Source of the DNA: an uncultured bacterium
Lineage (GTDB): Bacteria; Hydrogenedentota; Hydrogenedentia; Hydrogenedentales; SLHB01
Direction of reading: 5' to 3'
Assembly: GCA_937928585.1 (NCBI GenBank)
Contig: CALEZK010000160.1
Coordinates: forward strand, 1 to 8,906
Length of the DNA stretch: 8,906 nucleotides
This document shows positions 1 to 5,214 of the stretch, piece by piece (position 1 is the first letter of the stretch; each line of letters begins with the position of its first letter). The notes below the pieces were generated by a model. It did not search any database. It had not been told where the DNA came from and was given only the letters and a program-made list of their open reading frames with translations. The position numbers were made by a program, and so were the translations under genes.

Positions 1-555
1 ATACTCTTCCGCGTGTTTGCTGTCTTCGTTGTACGCGAGACCGTGATAGGGATTGATCACATCGCCAGGCTTTACACCGGTGCGCGCCGCTGCGAAACTG
101 CCGATGACCGCTTCGCGACGCGACGAATCGAAGAAGCGTCCACCATTTTCGACTTCAAACTTTTTTCCTGTGCGGTATTCGAACTGCTCGAACAGGTCCG
201 ACGTCGTGCCGACGACACGAAACCCCATGTAGTTGTCACCGGTGGCATACGGAATTGCGAGCGCGATGCGCCGGTCGGATTTGAGCGCCTGATACATTCC
301 CCAGGGGATGTTGCCGGGCGACGTTTCGAGGTGGAAGACGGTGTTCAGCACGAGCTGCAGCTGACTGCCGCGCGCGCCAAGCACCGCGTCAAACCCGAGT
401 TCGCCGCCGGTGAACGCTTCGTTGGTCTGACGCTGAATGCTGAACACGGACATGACGAGTCCACTCGCCAGGGCGACGGCAAAAAGCGTCACGCAAGTCG
501 AGAGTGCATGTTGCCGGAGGCTGCGACGGACGATTAAGAATATGCCGCTGATCAT
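1..555 (-). CDS. ABC transporter permease, FtsX/MacB-like (C-terminal part beyond window)
   Basis: Integral membrane subunit of an ABC transporter, paired with the ATPase gene just upstream. The reading frame is open for all 185 codons from the ATG at 555 to the left edge, so the protein is cut at its C-terminal side. Near the N-terminus a hydrophobic segment (about residues 17-40) follows a basic stretch (RRSLRQH, residues 10-16), giving one predicted transmembrane helix. It is followed by a large extracytoplasmic region containing VLGARGSQLQLVLN (58-71) and HLETSPGNIPW (75-85). This TM1-then-periplasmic-domain layout is that of the FtsX/MacB/LolC permease superfamily. The remaining three helices expected for the family would lie outside the window. 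The start overlaps the ATPase stop codon (ATGA, 552-555), which points to translational coupling; no strong Shine-Dalgarno is visible. Substrate is unknown: lipoprotein release, peptide or metal-related export are all possible. Confidence 0.85.
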   Translation of the reverse strand, partial: MISGIFLIVRRSLRQHALSTCVTLFAVALASGLVMSVFSIQRQTNEAFTGGELGFDAVLGARGSQLQLVLNTVFHLETSPGNIPWGMYQALKSDRRIALAIPYATGDNYMGFRVVGTTSDLFEQFEYRTGKKFEVENGGRFFDSSRREAVIGSFAAARTGVKPGDVINPYHGLAYNEDSKHAEEY

Positions 556-1238
556 GGTTCGACCACCGGCGGCGCAATGGCCTTGTTGATATCGGCCAGG
601 TTCTGAACGTGGTCGAAGCGATTCAGGATATCGCGATCATGCGTGACCAGCAGCAACGCGGCGTTCTGTTCTCGGCAGACTTCGCGGATCAGCTCCAGCG
701 CGGCGCCGGCATGCTGATAATCAAGATTGCCGGTCGGTTCGTCCGCGAGCACAAGCTTCGGATGGTTCGCAAGCGCGCGCGCGACGGCCACGCGCTGTTG
801 CTGCCCCACGCTGAGCTGTCTCGGACGGTAGTTCATCCGATCTTTGAGGCCCACCCGTTCGAGCAACGCCTTCGCATAAACCGGATCCGCCCCGCGGCCG
901 AACATCATGCCGAGCAATACATTTTCGAGCGCGGTATAGCCCTGAAGCAGATTGAAGGTTTGGAAAACGTATCCGATTGACTGCGCGCGAATGCGATCGC
1001 GGCCTGCCTCGGAAAGCGACGCCAATTCCTGACCGGAAATGGAAATACTGCCGGAGTCGGGCTGGAGTATGCCCGCGATGAGATTGAGAAAAGTGGTCTT
1101 GCCCGATCCGCTGCTGCCTTGAAGGGCGATCTGCTCAGCCTCGTTCATGACGAAGCGGGGCACATCCACGATCCGGGTTCGTTCGCCATCCGGCGAAACA
1201 AACCCCTTTTTTAGATCAACTACTTCGAGAACCGCCAT
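552..1238 (-). CDS. ABC transporter ATP-binding protein, LolD/MacB-like class
   Basis: Cytoplasmic ATPase subunit (228 aa, a normal length for a stand-alone ABC nucleotide-binding domain) that powers the permease encoded immediately downstream. All ABC motifs are present in order: Walker A GSSGSGKT (41-48), Q-loop Gln93 within YVFQTFNLL, signature LSVGQQQR (142-149), Walker B LVLADEPTGNLD (162-173) with the catalytic Glu167, and the switch histidine His200 in LLVTHD. The signature has Val where the consensus has Gly (LSGGQ); this is conservative and should not prevent function. The combination of QTFNLL and ADEPTGNLD is typical of the LolD/MacB/FtsE group that works with FtsX-like permeases. 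The gene starts 26 nt after the rpmG stop with no terminator between them, so co-transcription with rpmG is likely. A run of G about 8 nt before the ATG could serve as ribosome binding site. Substrate cannot be deduced. Confidence 0.93.
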   Translation of the reverse strand: MAVLEVVDLKKGFVSPDGERTRIVDVPRFVMNEAEQIALQGSSGSGKTTFLNLIAGILQPDSGSISISGQELASLSEAGRDRIRAQSIGYVFQTFNLLQGYTALENVLLGMMFGRGADPVYAKALLERVGLKDRMNYRPRQLSVGQQQRVAVARALANHPKLVLADEPTGNLDYQHAGAALELIREVCREQNAALLLVTHDRDILNRFDHVQNLADINKAIAPPVVEP

Positions 1239-1264
1239 CGCCGCGGCCCCCCAGACCCGAAACC

Positions 1265-1435
1265 CTACTTCTTCTCGCGGTGGAGGGTGTGCTTGCGCAG
1301 GGTCGAGTTGTACTTCTTCCGCTCAATACGCCCGGTGACGTTTCGAACGTTCTTCACCGTATGGTACCGCGAGGTTCCCGGCGCTTCCGTGCACTCGAGA
1401 ATTACCTGCACGACGTTGCCTTTGGACTTCGCCAT
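1265..1435 (-). CDS. rpmG: 50S ribosomal protein L33, zinc-free type
   Basis: Small basic protein of the large ribosomal subunit (56 aa). The protein starts MAKSKGNVVQVILECTE, then has GTSRYHTVKN (20-29) and ends KKYNSTLRKHTLHREKK, matching L33 along its whole length. The paired CxxC motifs of zinc-binding L33 are absent (a single Cys15 remains; the second motif position reads YNSTLRKH), so this is a C-minus L33. The start at 1435 is supported by AAGGAG (1449-1444) with an 8-nt spacer. In many bacteria rpmG lies next to secE-nusG or rpmB; here its downstream neighbours are ABC transporter genes and no tRNA or secE is seen upstream. Too small to be found by a long-ORF cutoff, but the match is unambiguous. 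Confidence 0.95.
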   Translation of the reverse strand: MAKSKGNVVQVILECTEAPGTSRYHTVKNVRNVTGRIERKKYNSTLRKHTLHREKK

Positions 1436-1500
1436 GATACGTGCTCCTTGCTAGACAGCCTTGCCGGACGCGGTGCGCCGGTTAAATTTACGCAAAATTA

Positions 1501-1529
1501 GGCCCCGTATGATGCCAATTTACGGGGTC
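1501..1529. repeat. Inverted repeat overlapping the rpmG promoter
   Basis: GGCCCCGTA (1501-1509) and TACGGGGTC (1521-1529) form a 9-bp stem with one G-T pair and an 11-nt loop. The arms cover the spacer and the region just downstream of the -10 of the candidate rpmG promoter, the usual place for a repressor operator. It could alternatively be a weak terminator: on the - strand the stem is followed by CCTAATTTTG, which is a poor U-tract. Confidence 0.4.
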
Positions 1530-1538
1530 CCCTGTCAA
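1509..1538 (-). promoter_or_regulatory. Candidate sigma-70-type promoter for rpmG
   Basis: On the - strand a perfect -35 box TTGACA (1538-1533) is followed after 18 nt by CATCAT (1514-1509; 4 of 6 matches to TATAAT). This would put the transcription start near 1502 and leave a leader of roughly 65 nt before the rpmG start. It is the best promoter-like sequence upstream of rpmG. The -10 box is weak and no experiment supports it. Confidence 0.45.
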
Positions 1539-1632
1539 ATCCCGTGCGCGACCACCTCCCGCACCCTGATTGAGATGTCGGATTTCAGCAATTTGGGTTG
1601 GACCTTATGCGAGAGAACAGTCCTCAACCCTT

Positions 1633-1650
1633 ATGCACCACGTGTTGCAT
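1633..1650. promoter_or_regulatory. 18-bp near-perfect palindrome, possible operator
   Basis: ATGCA-C-CACGTG-T-TGCAT is symmetric at 8 of 9 positions in each half-site, with CACGTG at the centre. Such a site is of the type bound by homodimeric helix-turn-helix regulators. By simple counting, roughly 0.1 such sites with at most one mismatched pair are expected by chance in 825 bp, so it is suggestive but not conclusive. No regulator gene is in the window. Confidence 0.35.
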
Positions 1651-1733
1651 CGCTAATCACGGCTAAAGGTTCGCGGCTCGCCGGAACGCTTGCCCTACCA
1701 GTGGCGGCTTCAACGAATGAACACGGATTTTTA

Positions 1734-1742
1734 GGGGGGGGG
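1734..1742. repeat. Homopolymer run of nine G
   Basis: Nine consecutive G, in a non-coding stretch and preceded by a T-rich stretch. Runs of this length are prone to slipped-strand length change and to sequencing error; nothing coding depends on it here. Confidence 0.9.
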
Positions 1743-1803
1743 TACGAAAACATTTTTGACGATTCAAGGGTATATCCGGGCTGGAATCGTTGTAACTCCT
1801 TTA

Positions 1804-1831
1804 TTTTTGGTTGGACGTTTTTGGTTGGACG
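1804..1831. repeat. 14-bp perfect tandem duplication
   Basis: The unit TTTTTGGTTGGACG occurs twice head to tail (1804-1817 and 1818-1831), with TT continuing after the second copy. It looks like a recent local duplication. Its period of 14 bp is not a multiple of the helical repeat, so a protein-binding array is not specifically suggested. Confidence 0.9.
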
Positions 1832-1879
1832 TTGCTCGCAGACGACCTCGACGAACAGCCAAAGCGATGGCGCCGCCGC

Positions 1880-1918
1880 TGCGGTCCCAAGTGCCGCGAC
1901 CGCAAAGCACCGCTTTGC
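1880..1918. repeat. Two overlapping hairpins
   Basis: TGCGGTC (1880-1886) pairs with GACCGCA (1898-1904), and GCAAAGC (1902-1908) pairs with GCTTTGC (1912-1918) around a 3-nt loop. Both stems are 7 bp and perfect. They share 1902-1904, so as RNA only one could form fully. Function unknown. Confidence 0.4.
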
Positions 1919-2053
1919 ATCGGCCAATTTCGGTGGTCCTCACGCGCAATCCTGCTTTCCCGATAGCACGGTGTGTTGCAGTTCTCACGGGCATCGTAAG
2001 GTTGCGCCGTTGCGACGTCGAGGGAAACGGACGGTTGGTTTTTATGAAGTTTT

Positions 2054-2101
2054 GGCGGGTTGGGAAACCCGCCCTCCGGGGTGTGCTTCGCGCGAGGGCG
2101 G
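2054..2101. repeat. Pair of mutually exclusive 8-bp hairpins, REP-like
   Basis: GGCGGGTT (2054-2061) pairs perfectly with AACCCGCC (2066-2073) around a GGGA loop. CCGCCCTC (2069-2076) pairs perfectly with GAGGGCGG (2094-2101). The stems share five bases (2069-2073). The block sits directly upstream of the rpsB promoter candidate. Compact GC-rich double hairpins in intergenic DNA resemble REP-type dispersed elements; if transcribed from further upstream it could instead act as a switch between two folds. No poly-T follows, so it is not a canonical terminator. Confidence 0.45.
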
Positions 2102-2108
2102 TTGTCAT

Positions 2109-2138
2109 TTGCCAGCCGGTTCCGTCATATGCTATTCT
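2109..2138 (+). promoter_or_regulatory. Candidate promoter of the rpsB operon
   Basis: TTGCCA (2109-2114) and, after 18 nt, TATTCT (2133-2138) with an extended -10 TGC directly before it (2130-2132). Start of transcription would fall near 2145, leaving a leader of about 115 nt. This is the best sigma-70-like match I see upstream of rpsB; an overlapping TTGTCA at 2102-2107 is an alternative -35 element. Confidence 0.45.
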
Positions 2139-2158
2139 CCCGCGTTCGCAAATTCACA

Positions 2159-2233
2159 GGGGTCCGACCTCATTACACGGACAGGGTGTCTGCCGGGGCT
2201 TTATGGCTCACGGGGATAGTGCCGTGGGACCCC
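2159..2233 (+). promoter_or_regulatory. Structured rpsB leader, possible three-way junction
   Basis: GGGGTCC (2159-2165) is exactly complementary to GGACCCC (2227-2233) and would close a domain of 61 nt. Inside are two hairpins: CGGACA (2178-2183) with TGTCTG (2187-2192, one G-U pair), and CACGG (2209-2213) with CCGTG (2222-2226). All three helices are mutually compatible. The domain ends 14 nt before the AAGGGAG ribosome binding site. In E. coli, S2 represses rpsB-tsf through its mRNA leader; a similar role here is inference from position and fold only. Confidence 0.4.
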
Positions 2234-2260
2234 AAGGTTAAACCCAAAGGGAGATGAATC

Positions 2261-3115
2261 ATGCCTGCCGTAACCATGAGGCAACTGCTGGAGGCCGGAA
2301 TCCATTTCGGTCACCAGACCCGCCGCTGGAACCCAAAGATGGCCCGTTACATTTTTGGTCAGCGCAATGGAATCTACATTATCGACTTGCAGAAGACCTT
2401 GAAGCAGGTCAACAAGGCGTACGTGCACGTGCGCGACAGCGTGGCCCAGGGCGGCTCGGTGCTGTTCGTGGGCACGAAGAAGCAGGCGCAGGACCCAATC
2501 CAGCGCGAGGCGGAACGCTGTGGCATGTACCACATGACGAACCGCTGGTTGGGCGGTACGCTGACGAACTTCGAGACGATTCGCACATCGATCAAGAATC
2601 TCACGCGCCTGGAAGAACTCGATTCGACGGGCCAGTTGAACAAGTATTCGAAGAAAGAGGCCGCGCGCCTTCGCCGGGAGATGGTGAAGTTGCGCAAGAA
2701 CCTCGACGGCATCAAGACGATGGACAATCTTCCGACGGTCATGTTTGTGATCGACGCGAAGAAGGAAGCGATTGCGGTGCGCGAGGCGGAGCGTCTTGGC
2801 ATTACGTGCATCGGCGTGGTGGATACAAACGCCGATCCGGACGCGGTGCCGATTCCGATTCCGGGTAACGACGACGCCATTCGCGCAATTGGTTTGTTTT
2901 GCTCGATCATCGCGGACGCGGCGATCGAGGGTAAGACGCAGTATGAAAAGGTGCGCGCCGAACAGGCGCCGCGCGGTCCGCGTGTGCGCCGCATTCCCGC
3001 TGGTGGCGGTGGTGCGACTGAGGCCGCGGCCGATGCTGGTGGCGACGATCAGGCGGAAGCGGCCGGCGAGCCGGTTGAAGTTGGCGCGGGCGCCGGTTCC
3101 GAAGGAGAGAAGTAG
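2261..3115 (+). CDS. rpsB: 30S ribosomal protein S2
   Basis: Small-subunit ribosomal protein that docks on the 30S body near S1 and is needed for initiation-competent subunits. The 284-aa product is recognised throughout: LLEAGIHFGHQTRRWNPKM (9-27), NRWLGGTLTNF (94-104), the second S2 signature beginning PTVMFVIDAKKEA (158-170), and VVDTNADPDAVPIPIPGND (187-205). E. coli S2 is about 241 aa; the extra length is a low-complexity Gly/Ala/acidic tail from about residue 247 to the end. The start at 2261 is fixed by AAGGGAG (2247-2253) with a 7-nt spacer; an out-of-frame ATG at 2254 overlaps this site and is not used. First gene of the + strand operon, preceded by a structured leader. Confidence 0.98.
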   Translation: MPAVTMRQLLEAGIHFGHQTRRWNPKMARYIFGQRNGIYIIDLQKTLKQVNKAYVHVRDSVAQGGSVLFVGTKKQAQDPIQREAERCGMYHMTNRWLGGTLTNFETIRTSIKNLTRLEELDSTGQLNKYSKKEAARLRREMVKLRKNLDGIKTMDNLPTVMFVIDAKKEAIAVREAERLGITCIGVVDTNADPDAVPIPIPGNDDAIRAIGLFCSIIADAAIEGKTQYEKVRAEQAPRGPRVRRIPAGGGGATEAAADAGGDDQAEAAGEPVEVGAGAGSEGEK

Positions 3116-3118
3116 GTC

Positions 3119-3721
3119 ATGGCCGAGATTTCAGCGAAGATGGTAAAGGACCTGCGCGAATCGACGGGCGCGGGCATGATGGATTGCAAGCAGGCTTTGA
3201 ACGAAGCCAGCGGCGATTTCGACAAGGCGGTCACCTGGCTCCGTGAGAAGGGCATGGCCTCCGCTGCGAAGCGCGCGGATCGCGACGCGGGCGAGGGCGC
3301 GGTGTTTTCCTACATTCACCTCGGCGGCAAGATTGGCGTCATGGTGGAAGTGAATTGCGAGACCGATTTCGTCGCGCGCGGCGAGAAGTTCCAGCAGTTC
3401 GGCAAAGACGTGTGCATGCACATCAGCTTCGCCGATCCGAAGTGGCTTCGCCGTGAAGACGTCCCCGCCGATGCAATCGCAGCGGAGAAAGACATCTACG
3501 TCAAGCAGGCCGCCGAATCCGGCAAGCCGGCAAACATCTGCGAGAAGATTGCCGAAGGCAAGATGAAATCCTGGTTCGAACAGGTCTGCCTTTTGGAGCA
3601 ACCGTTCATCAAGGATAAGGATCGTTCCATCGAGTCCATCATGCAGGAACTGAGCGGCTTGCTCGGCGAAAAGATTCAGATTCGCCGGTTCGCGCGTTTC
3701 CTCCTGGGTGAGGCACTCTAA
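3119..3721 (+). CDS. tsf: Translation elongation factor Ts
   Basis: Nucleotide exchange factor that releases GDP from EF-Tu. At 200 aa it belongs to the short EF-Ts type (Thermus about 196 aa; E. coli about 283 aa). The N-terminal UBA-like domain (about 1-55) carries KDLRESTGAGMMDCKQAL (10-27). The hallmark EF-Tu-contacting motif TDFVAR is at 82-87 within VNCETDFVARGEKF. The C-terminal segment LLEQPFIKDKDRSIESIM (158-175) is also typical, and the protein ends GEKIQIRRFARFLLGEAL. Compared with the E. coli form, part of the core/coiled-coil region is missing, as usual in the short type. The start ATG lies 3 nt after the rpsB stop, with AAGGAG (3102-3107) inside the end of rpsB, so the two are translationally close and co-transcribed. 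Confidence 0.98.
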   Translation: MAEISAKMVKDLRESTGAGMMDCKQALNEASGDFDKAVTWLREKGMASAAKRADRDAGEGAVFSYIHLGGKIGVMVEVNCETDFVARGEKFQQFGKDVCMHISFADPKWLRREDVPADAIAAEKDIYVKQAAESGKPANICEKIAEGKMKSWFEQVCLLEQPFIKDKDRSIESIMQELSGLLGEKIQIRRFARFLLGEAL

Positions 3722-3756
3722 ACGCGCCAACAGCGCATAAAGGATACGGTGATCGC

Positions 3757-4476
3757 GTGGCAGGTCCGGTGTATGAGCGCATCCTTCTGAAGTTGAGCGG
3801 CGAGGCGCTGGTTGGCGAAGGCAAAGACCCTATAGACTTCGCGACCGTCGGACGTTTTTGTGACGAGATCGTCTCCGTGCGTAAGCTCGGAGTGGATATC
3901 GGCCTGGTCGTGGGCGGTGGCAACATCTTCCGCGGCGCAAAAGGCGTGGAGACCGGACTCGACCAGCCCACGGGCGATTACATGGGCATGCTGGCGACGG
4001 TTATCAACGCGCTCGCCTTGCAGGCCATGCTCGAGCATAAGGGCGCGGCCACGCGCGTTATCACAGCGATTGAAATGCGCCCCGTCGCCGAACCGTATAT
4101 TCGGCGGCGGGCCATTCGTCATTTGGAGAAGGGCCGCGTCGTGATCTTCGGCGCGGGCACCGGCAATCCATTCTTCACCACCGACACCGCAGCGGCGCTC
4201 CGCGCAAACGAAATCGGCGCGGAGGTCTTGCTCAAGGCGACGAAGGTGGACGGCATCTATGATGTCGATCCCGTGAAGAATCCGAATGCTAAGAAATACG
4301 ACGAGTTGTCATACACCACGGCACTGGCGAAAAACCTGCGCGTAATGGACGCCACCGCAATCTCGATGTGCCGCGAAAGCGGCCTGCCCATTCTCGTGTT
4401 CAATCTGAACGAGCCCGGCAGTATCATGAAAGCGGTCCTCGGCCAACCCATCGGCACGCTGGTCAAAGGAGAGTAA
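3757..4476 (+). CDS. pyrH: UMP kinase (uridylate kinase)
   Basis: Phosphorylates UMP to UDP with ATP, the bacterial-type hexameric enzyme of the amino acid kinase fold and a controlled step of pyrimidine nucleotide synthesis. The 239-aa protein has the full family pattern: KLSGE (12-16) near the N-terminus for phosphate binding, GGGNIFRG (53-60), GDYMGMLAT (73-81), the FGAGTGNPFFTTD loop (131-143), KATKVDGIYDVDP (160-172) and MDATAIS (197-203). I take the GTG at 3757 as start: it gives the usual short N-terminus before YERILLKLSG, and AAAGGA (3739-3744) lies upstream, although its 12-nt spacer is longish. The gap after tsf is 35 nt with no terminator. The order rpsB-tsf-pyrH-frr is very widely conserved. 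Confidence 0.98.
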   Translation: MAGPVYERILLKLSGEALVGEGKDPIDFATVGRFCDEIVSVRKLGVDIGLVVGGGNIFRGAKGVETGLDQPTGDYMGMLATVINALALQAMLEHKGAATRVITAIEMRPVAEPYIRRRAIRHLEKGRVVIFGAGTGNPFFTTDTAAALRANEIGAEVLLKATKVDGIYDVDPVKNPNAKKYDELSYTTALAKNLRVMDATAISMCRESGLPILVFNLNEPGSIMKAVLGQPIGTLVKGE

Positions 4477-4480
4477 TGCC

Positions 4481-5041
4481 ATGGAACCGCATGCACTGGT
4501 CAAAGACGCCCGCAACAAAATGCAAAAGAGCGTGGAAGCGCTCGATCATGAGCTGATTCATATTCGCACGGGCCGCGCCTCCACCGGCATGCTCGACAGC
4601 TTCGAAGTGGAAGTGTACGGCCAGCGCATGAAGATAAATCAGCTTGGCACAGTTTCCGCGCCGGAAGCGCGCCTGCTGACGATTACGCCCTGGGACAAGT
4701 CGCAGATCCCCGCGATCGAAAAGGCCATCAAGACATCCACACTCGAACTGAATCCTTCGAATGACGGCAAAATCATTCGTATACCGATTCCGTCGTTGAC
4801 CGAGCAGCGCCGCAAGGAACTTGTCAAATACGTCAGCAAACTCGCGGAAGAACAGCGCGTATCCATTCGCAATATTCGCCGTCACGTCGTGGAAGAGATA
4901 AAGAAAGAACAGAAAGACGGCAAGATCCCCGAGGACGACGCGCACAAGCTGACAAACGAAGTGCAAAAGAGCACGGACGACTTTATCGCGAAAATCGACG
5001 CGAGCGTGAAGAAGAAAGAAGAAGAGATCATGGAAGTCTGA
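4481..5041 (+). CDS. frr: Ribosome recycling factor
   Basis: With EF-G it splits the post-termination ribosome into subunits. Length 186 aa is normal for the family (E. coli 185). Recognisable segments: IRTGRASTGMLD (28-39), VEVYGQRMKINQLGTVSAPEAR (43-64), the domain II strand region LTITPWDKS (66-74), IPIPSLTEQRRKELVK (101-116), and the arginine-rich helix VSIRNIRRHVVEEIKK (127-142) that contacts the large subunit, followed by DGKIPEDDAHKL (146-157). Starts 4 nt after the pyrH stop; its ribosome binding site AAAGGAG (4465-4471) lies within the last codons of pyrH, so translation is likely coupled. It is the last gene before a predicted intrinsic terminator. Confidence 0.98.
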   Translation: MEPHALVKDARNKMQKSVEALDHELIHIRTGRASTGMLDSFEVEVYGQRMKINQLGTVSAPEARLLTITPWDKSQIPAIEKAIKTSTLELNPSNDGKIIRIPIPSLTEQRRKELVKYVSKLAEEQRVSIRNIRRHVVEEIKKEQKDGKIPEDDAHKLTNEVQKSTDDFIAKIDASVKKKEEEIMEV

Positions 5042-5051
5042 CGGCGGCCCA

Positions 5052-5068
5052 GCGCCGGTCGCCGGCGC
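5052..5068 (+). repeat. Perfect hairpin just after frr
   Basis: GCGCCGG (5052-5058) and CCGGCGC (5062-5068) form a 7-bp stem with a TCG loop, starting 11 nt after the frr stop. Three more C-G pairs (5048-5050 with 5069-5071) can form past a bulged A. No T-run follows, so it is more likely an mRNA 3'-end stabiliser or pause element than a terminator. Confidence 0.5.
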
Positions 5069-5094
5069 GGGGTGCTGCTGAAGGTATATTCGGC

Positions 5095-5133
5095 ACCGCG
5101 GATCGGCGCTCTGCGCGCAGGTCCGCGGTTTTT
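5095..5133 (+). terminator. Predicted rho-independent terminator between frr and uppS
   Basis: ACCGCGGA (5095-5102) pairs perfectly with TCCGCGGT (5122-5129). The stem continues inward with a T-G and a C-G pair, one mismatch, and four GCGC pairs (5106-5109 with 5115-5118) around a 5-nt loop. The stem is followed by TTTTT (5129-5133) and then CC. The stem is strong; the T-run is short, so termination may be partial, letting some transcripts continue into uppS-cdsA-prfB-lysS. Confidence 0.7.
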
Positions 5134-5214
5134 CCATTAAGCATGTTTAGCTTCTTCGCGCAAACGGAAGTTGATGCAGCGTAAGCACGGAAGAGAACGG
5201 AAAAGCGCAACATA

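Larger units (their letters stand above)
1436..2260. other. Long divergent intergenic region without a credible gene
   Basis: 825 bp between the divergently transcribed rpmG and rpsB. Several open frames exist here, the longest 1461-2219 on +, but their translations are rich in Cys, Arg and Pro, lack any recognisable motif, and none has a convincing ribosome binding site. I looked for tRNA arms (GTTCGA loop) and for tmRNA, SRP RNA and RNase P RNA signatures on both strands and saw none. What it does contain: the rpmG and rpsB promoter candidates, an 18-bp palindrome (1633-1650), the direct repeat CCTTATGC (1603-1610 and 1629-1636), a nine-G run (1734-1742), a 14-bp tandem duplication (1804-1831), and hairpins at 1880-1918 and 2054-2101. 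It could be regulatory DNA, a decayed gene, or host a non-coding RNA. Confidence 0.6.

Noticed and set aside
13..537. 174-codon open frame on + opposite the ABC permease
   Set aside because: Antisense shadow: the - strand frame has a coherent FtsX/MacB-like protein coupled to the ATPase gene.
1595..1630. GGGTTG/CAACCC inverted repeat
   Set aside because: Only 6 bp with a 24-nt loop; not above what is expected by chance.
1756..1776. TTGACG with TATATC as a promoter
   Set aside because: The spacer is only 9 nt, too short for a sigma-70 promoter.
1631..1927. 98-codon open frame on - with a hydrophobic N-terminus (MADAKRCFAVAALGTAAAA)
   Set aside because: Superficially signal-peptide-like, but the rest has no recognisable domain, and the frame crosses the tandem duplication, the nine-G run and the palindrome.
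1461..2219. 252-codon open frame on + in the intergenic region
   Set aside because: No motif, unnatural composition (many Cys, Arg, Ser), no ribosome binding site, and it overlaps the rpsB promoter and leader. Competing frames 1756-2241 (+) and 1764-2108 (-) are equally unconvincing.
2254..2868. 204-codon + frame starting at the ATG inside the rpsB ribosome binding region
   Set aside because: Out of frame with S2 and made of Arg/Gly/His-rich sequence; the ATG at 2261 is better spaced from AAGGGAG.
3131..3730. 199-codon open frame on - opposite tsf
   Set aside because: Antisense shadow caused by codon bias in a GC-rich gene.
4463..5137. 224-codon open frame on - opposite frr
   Set aside because: Antisense shadow of frr; frr is unambiguous and the antisense translation has no family features.
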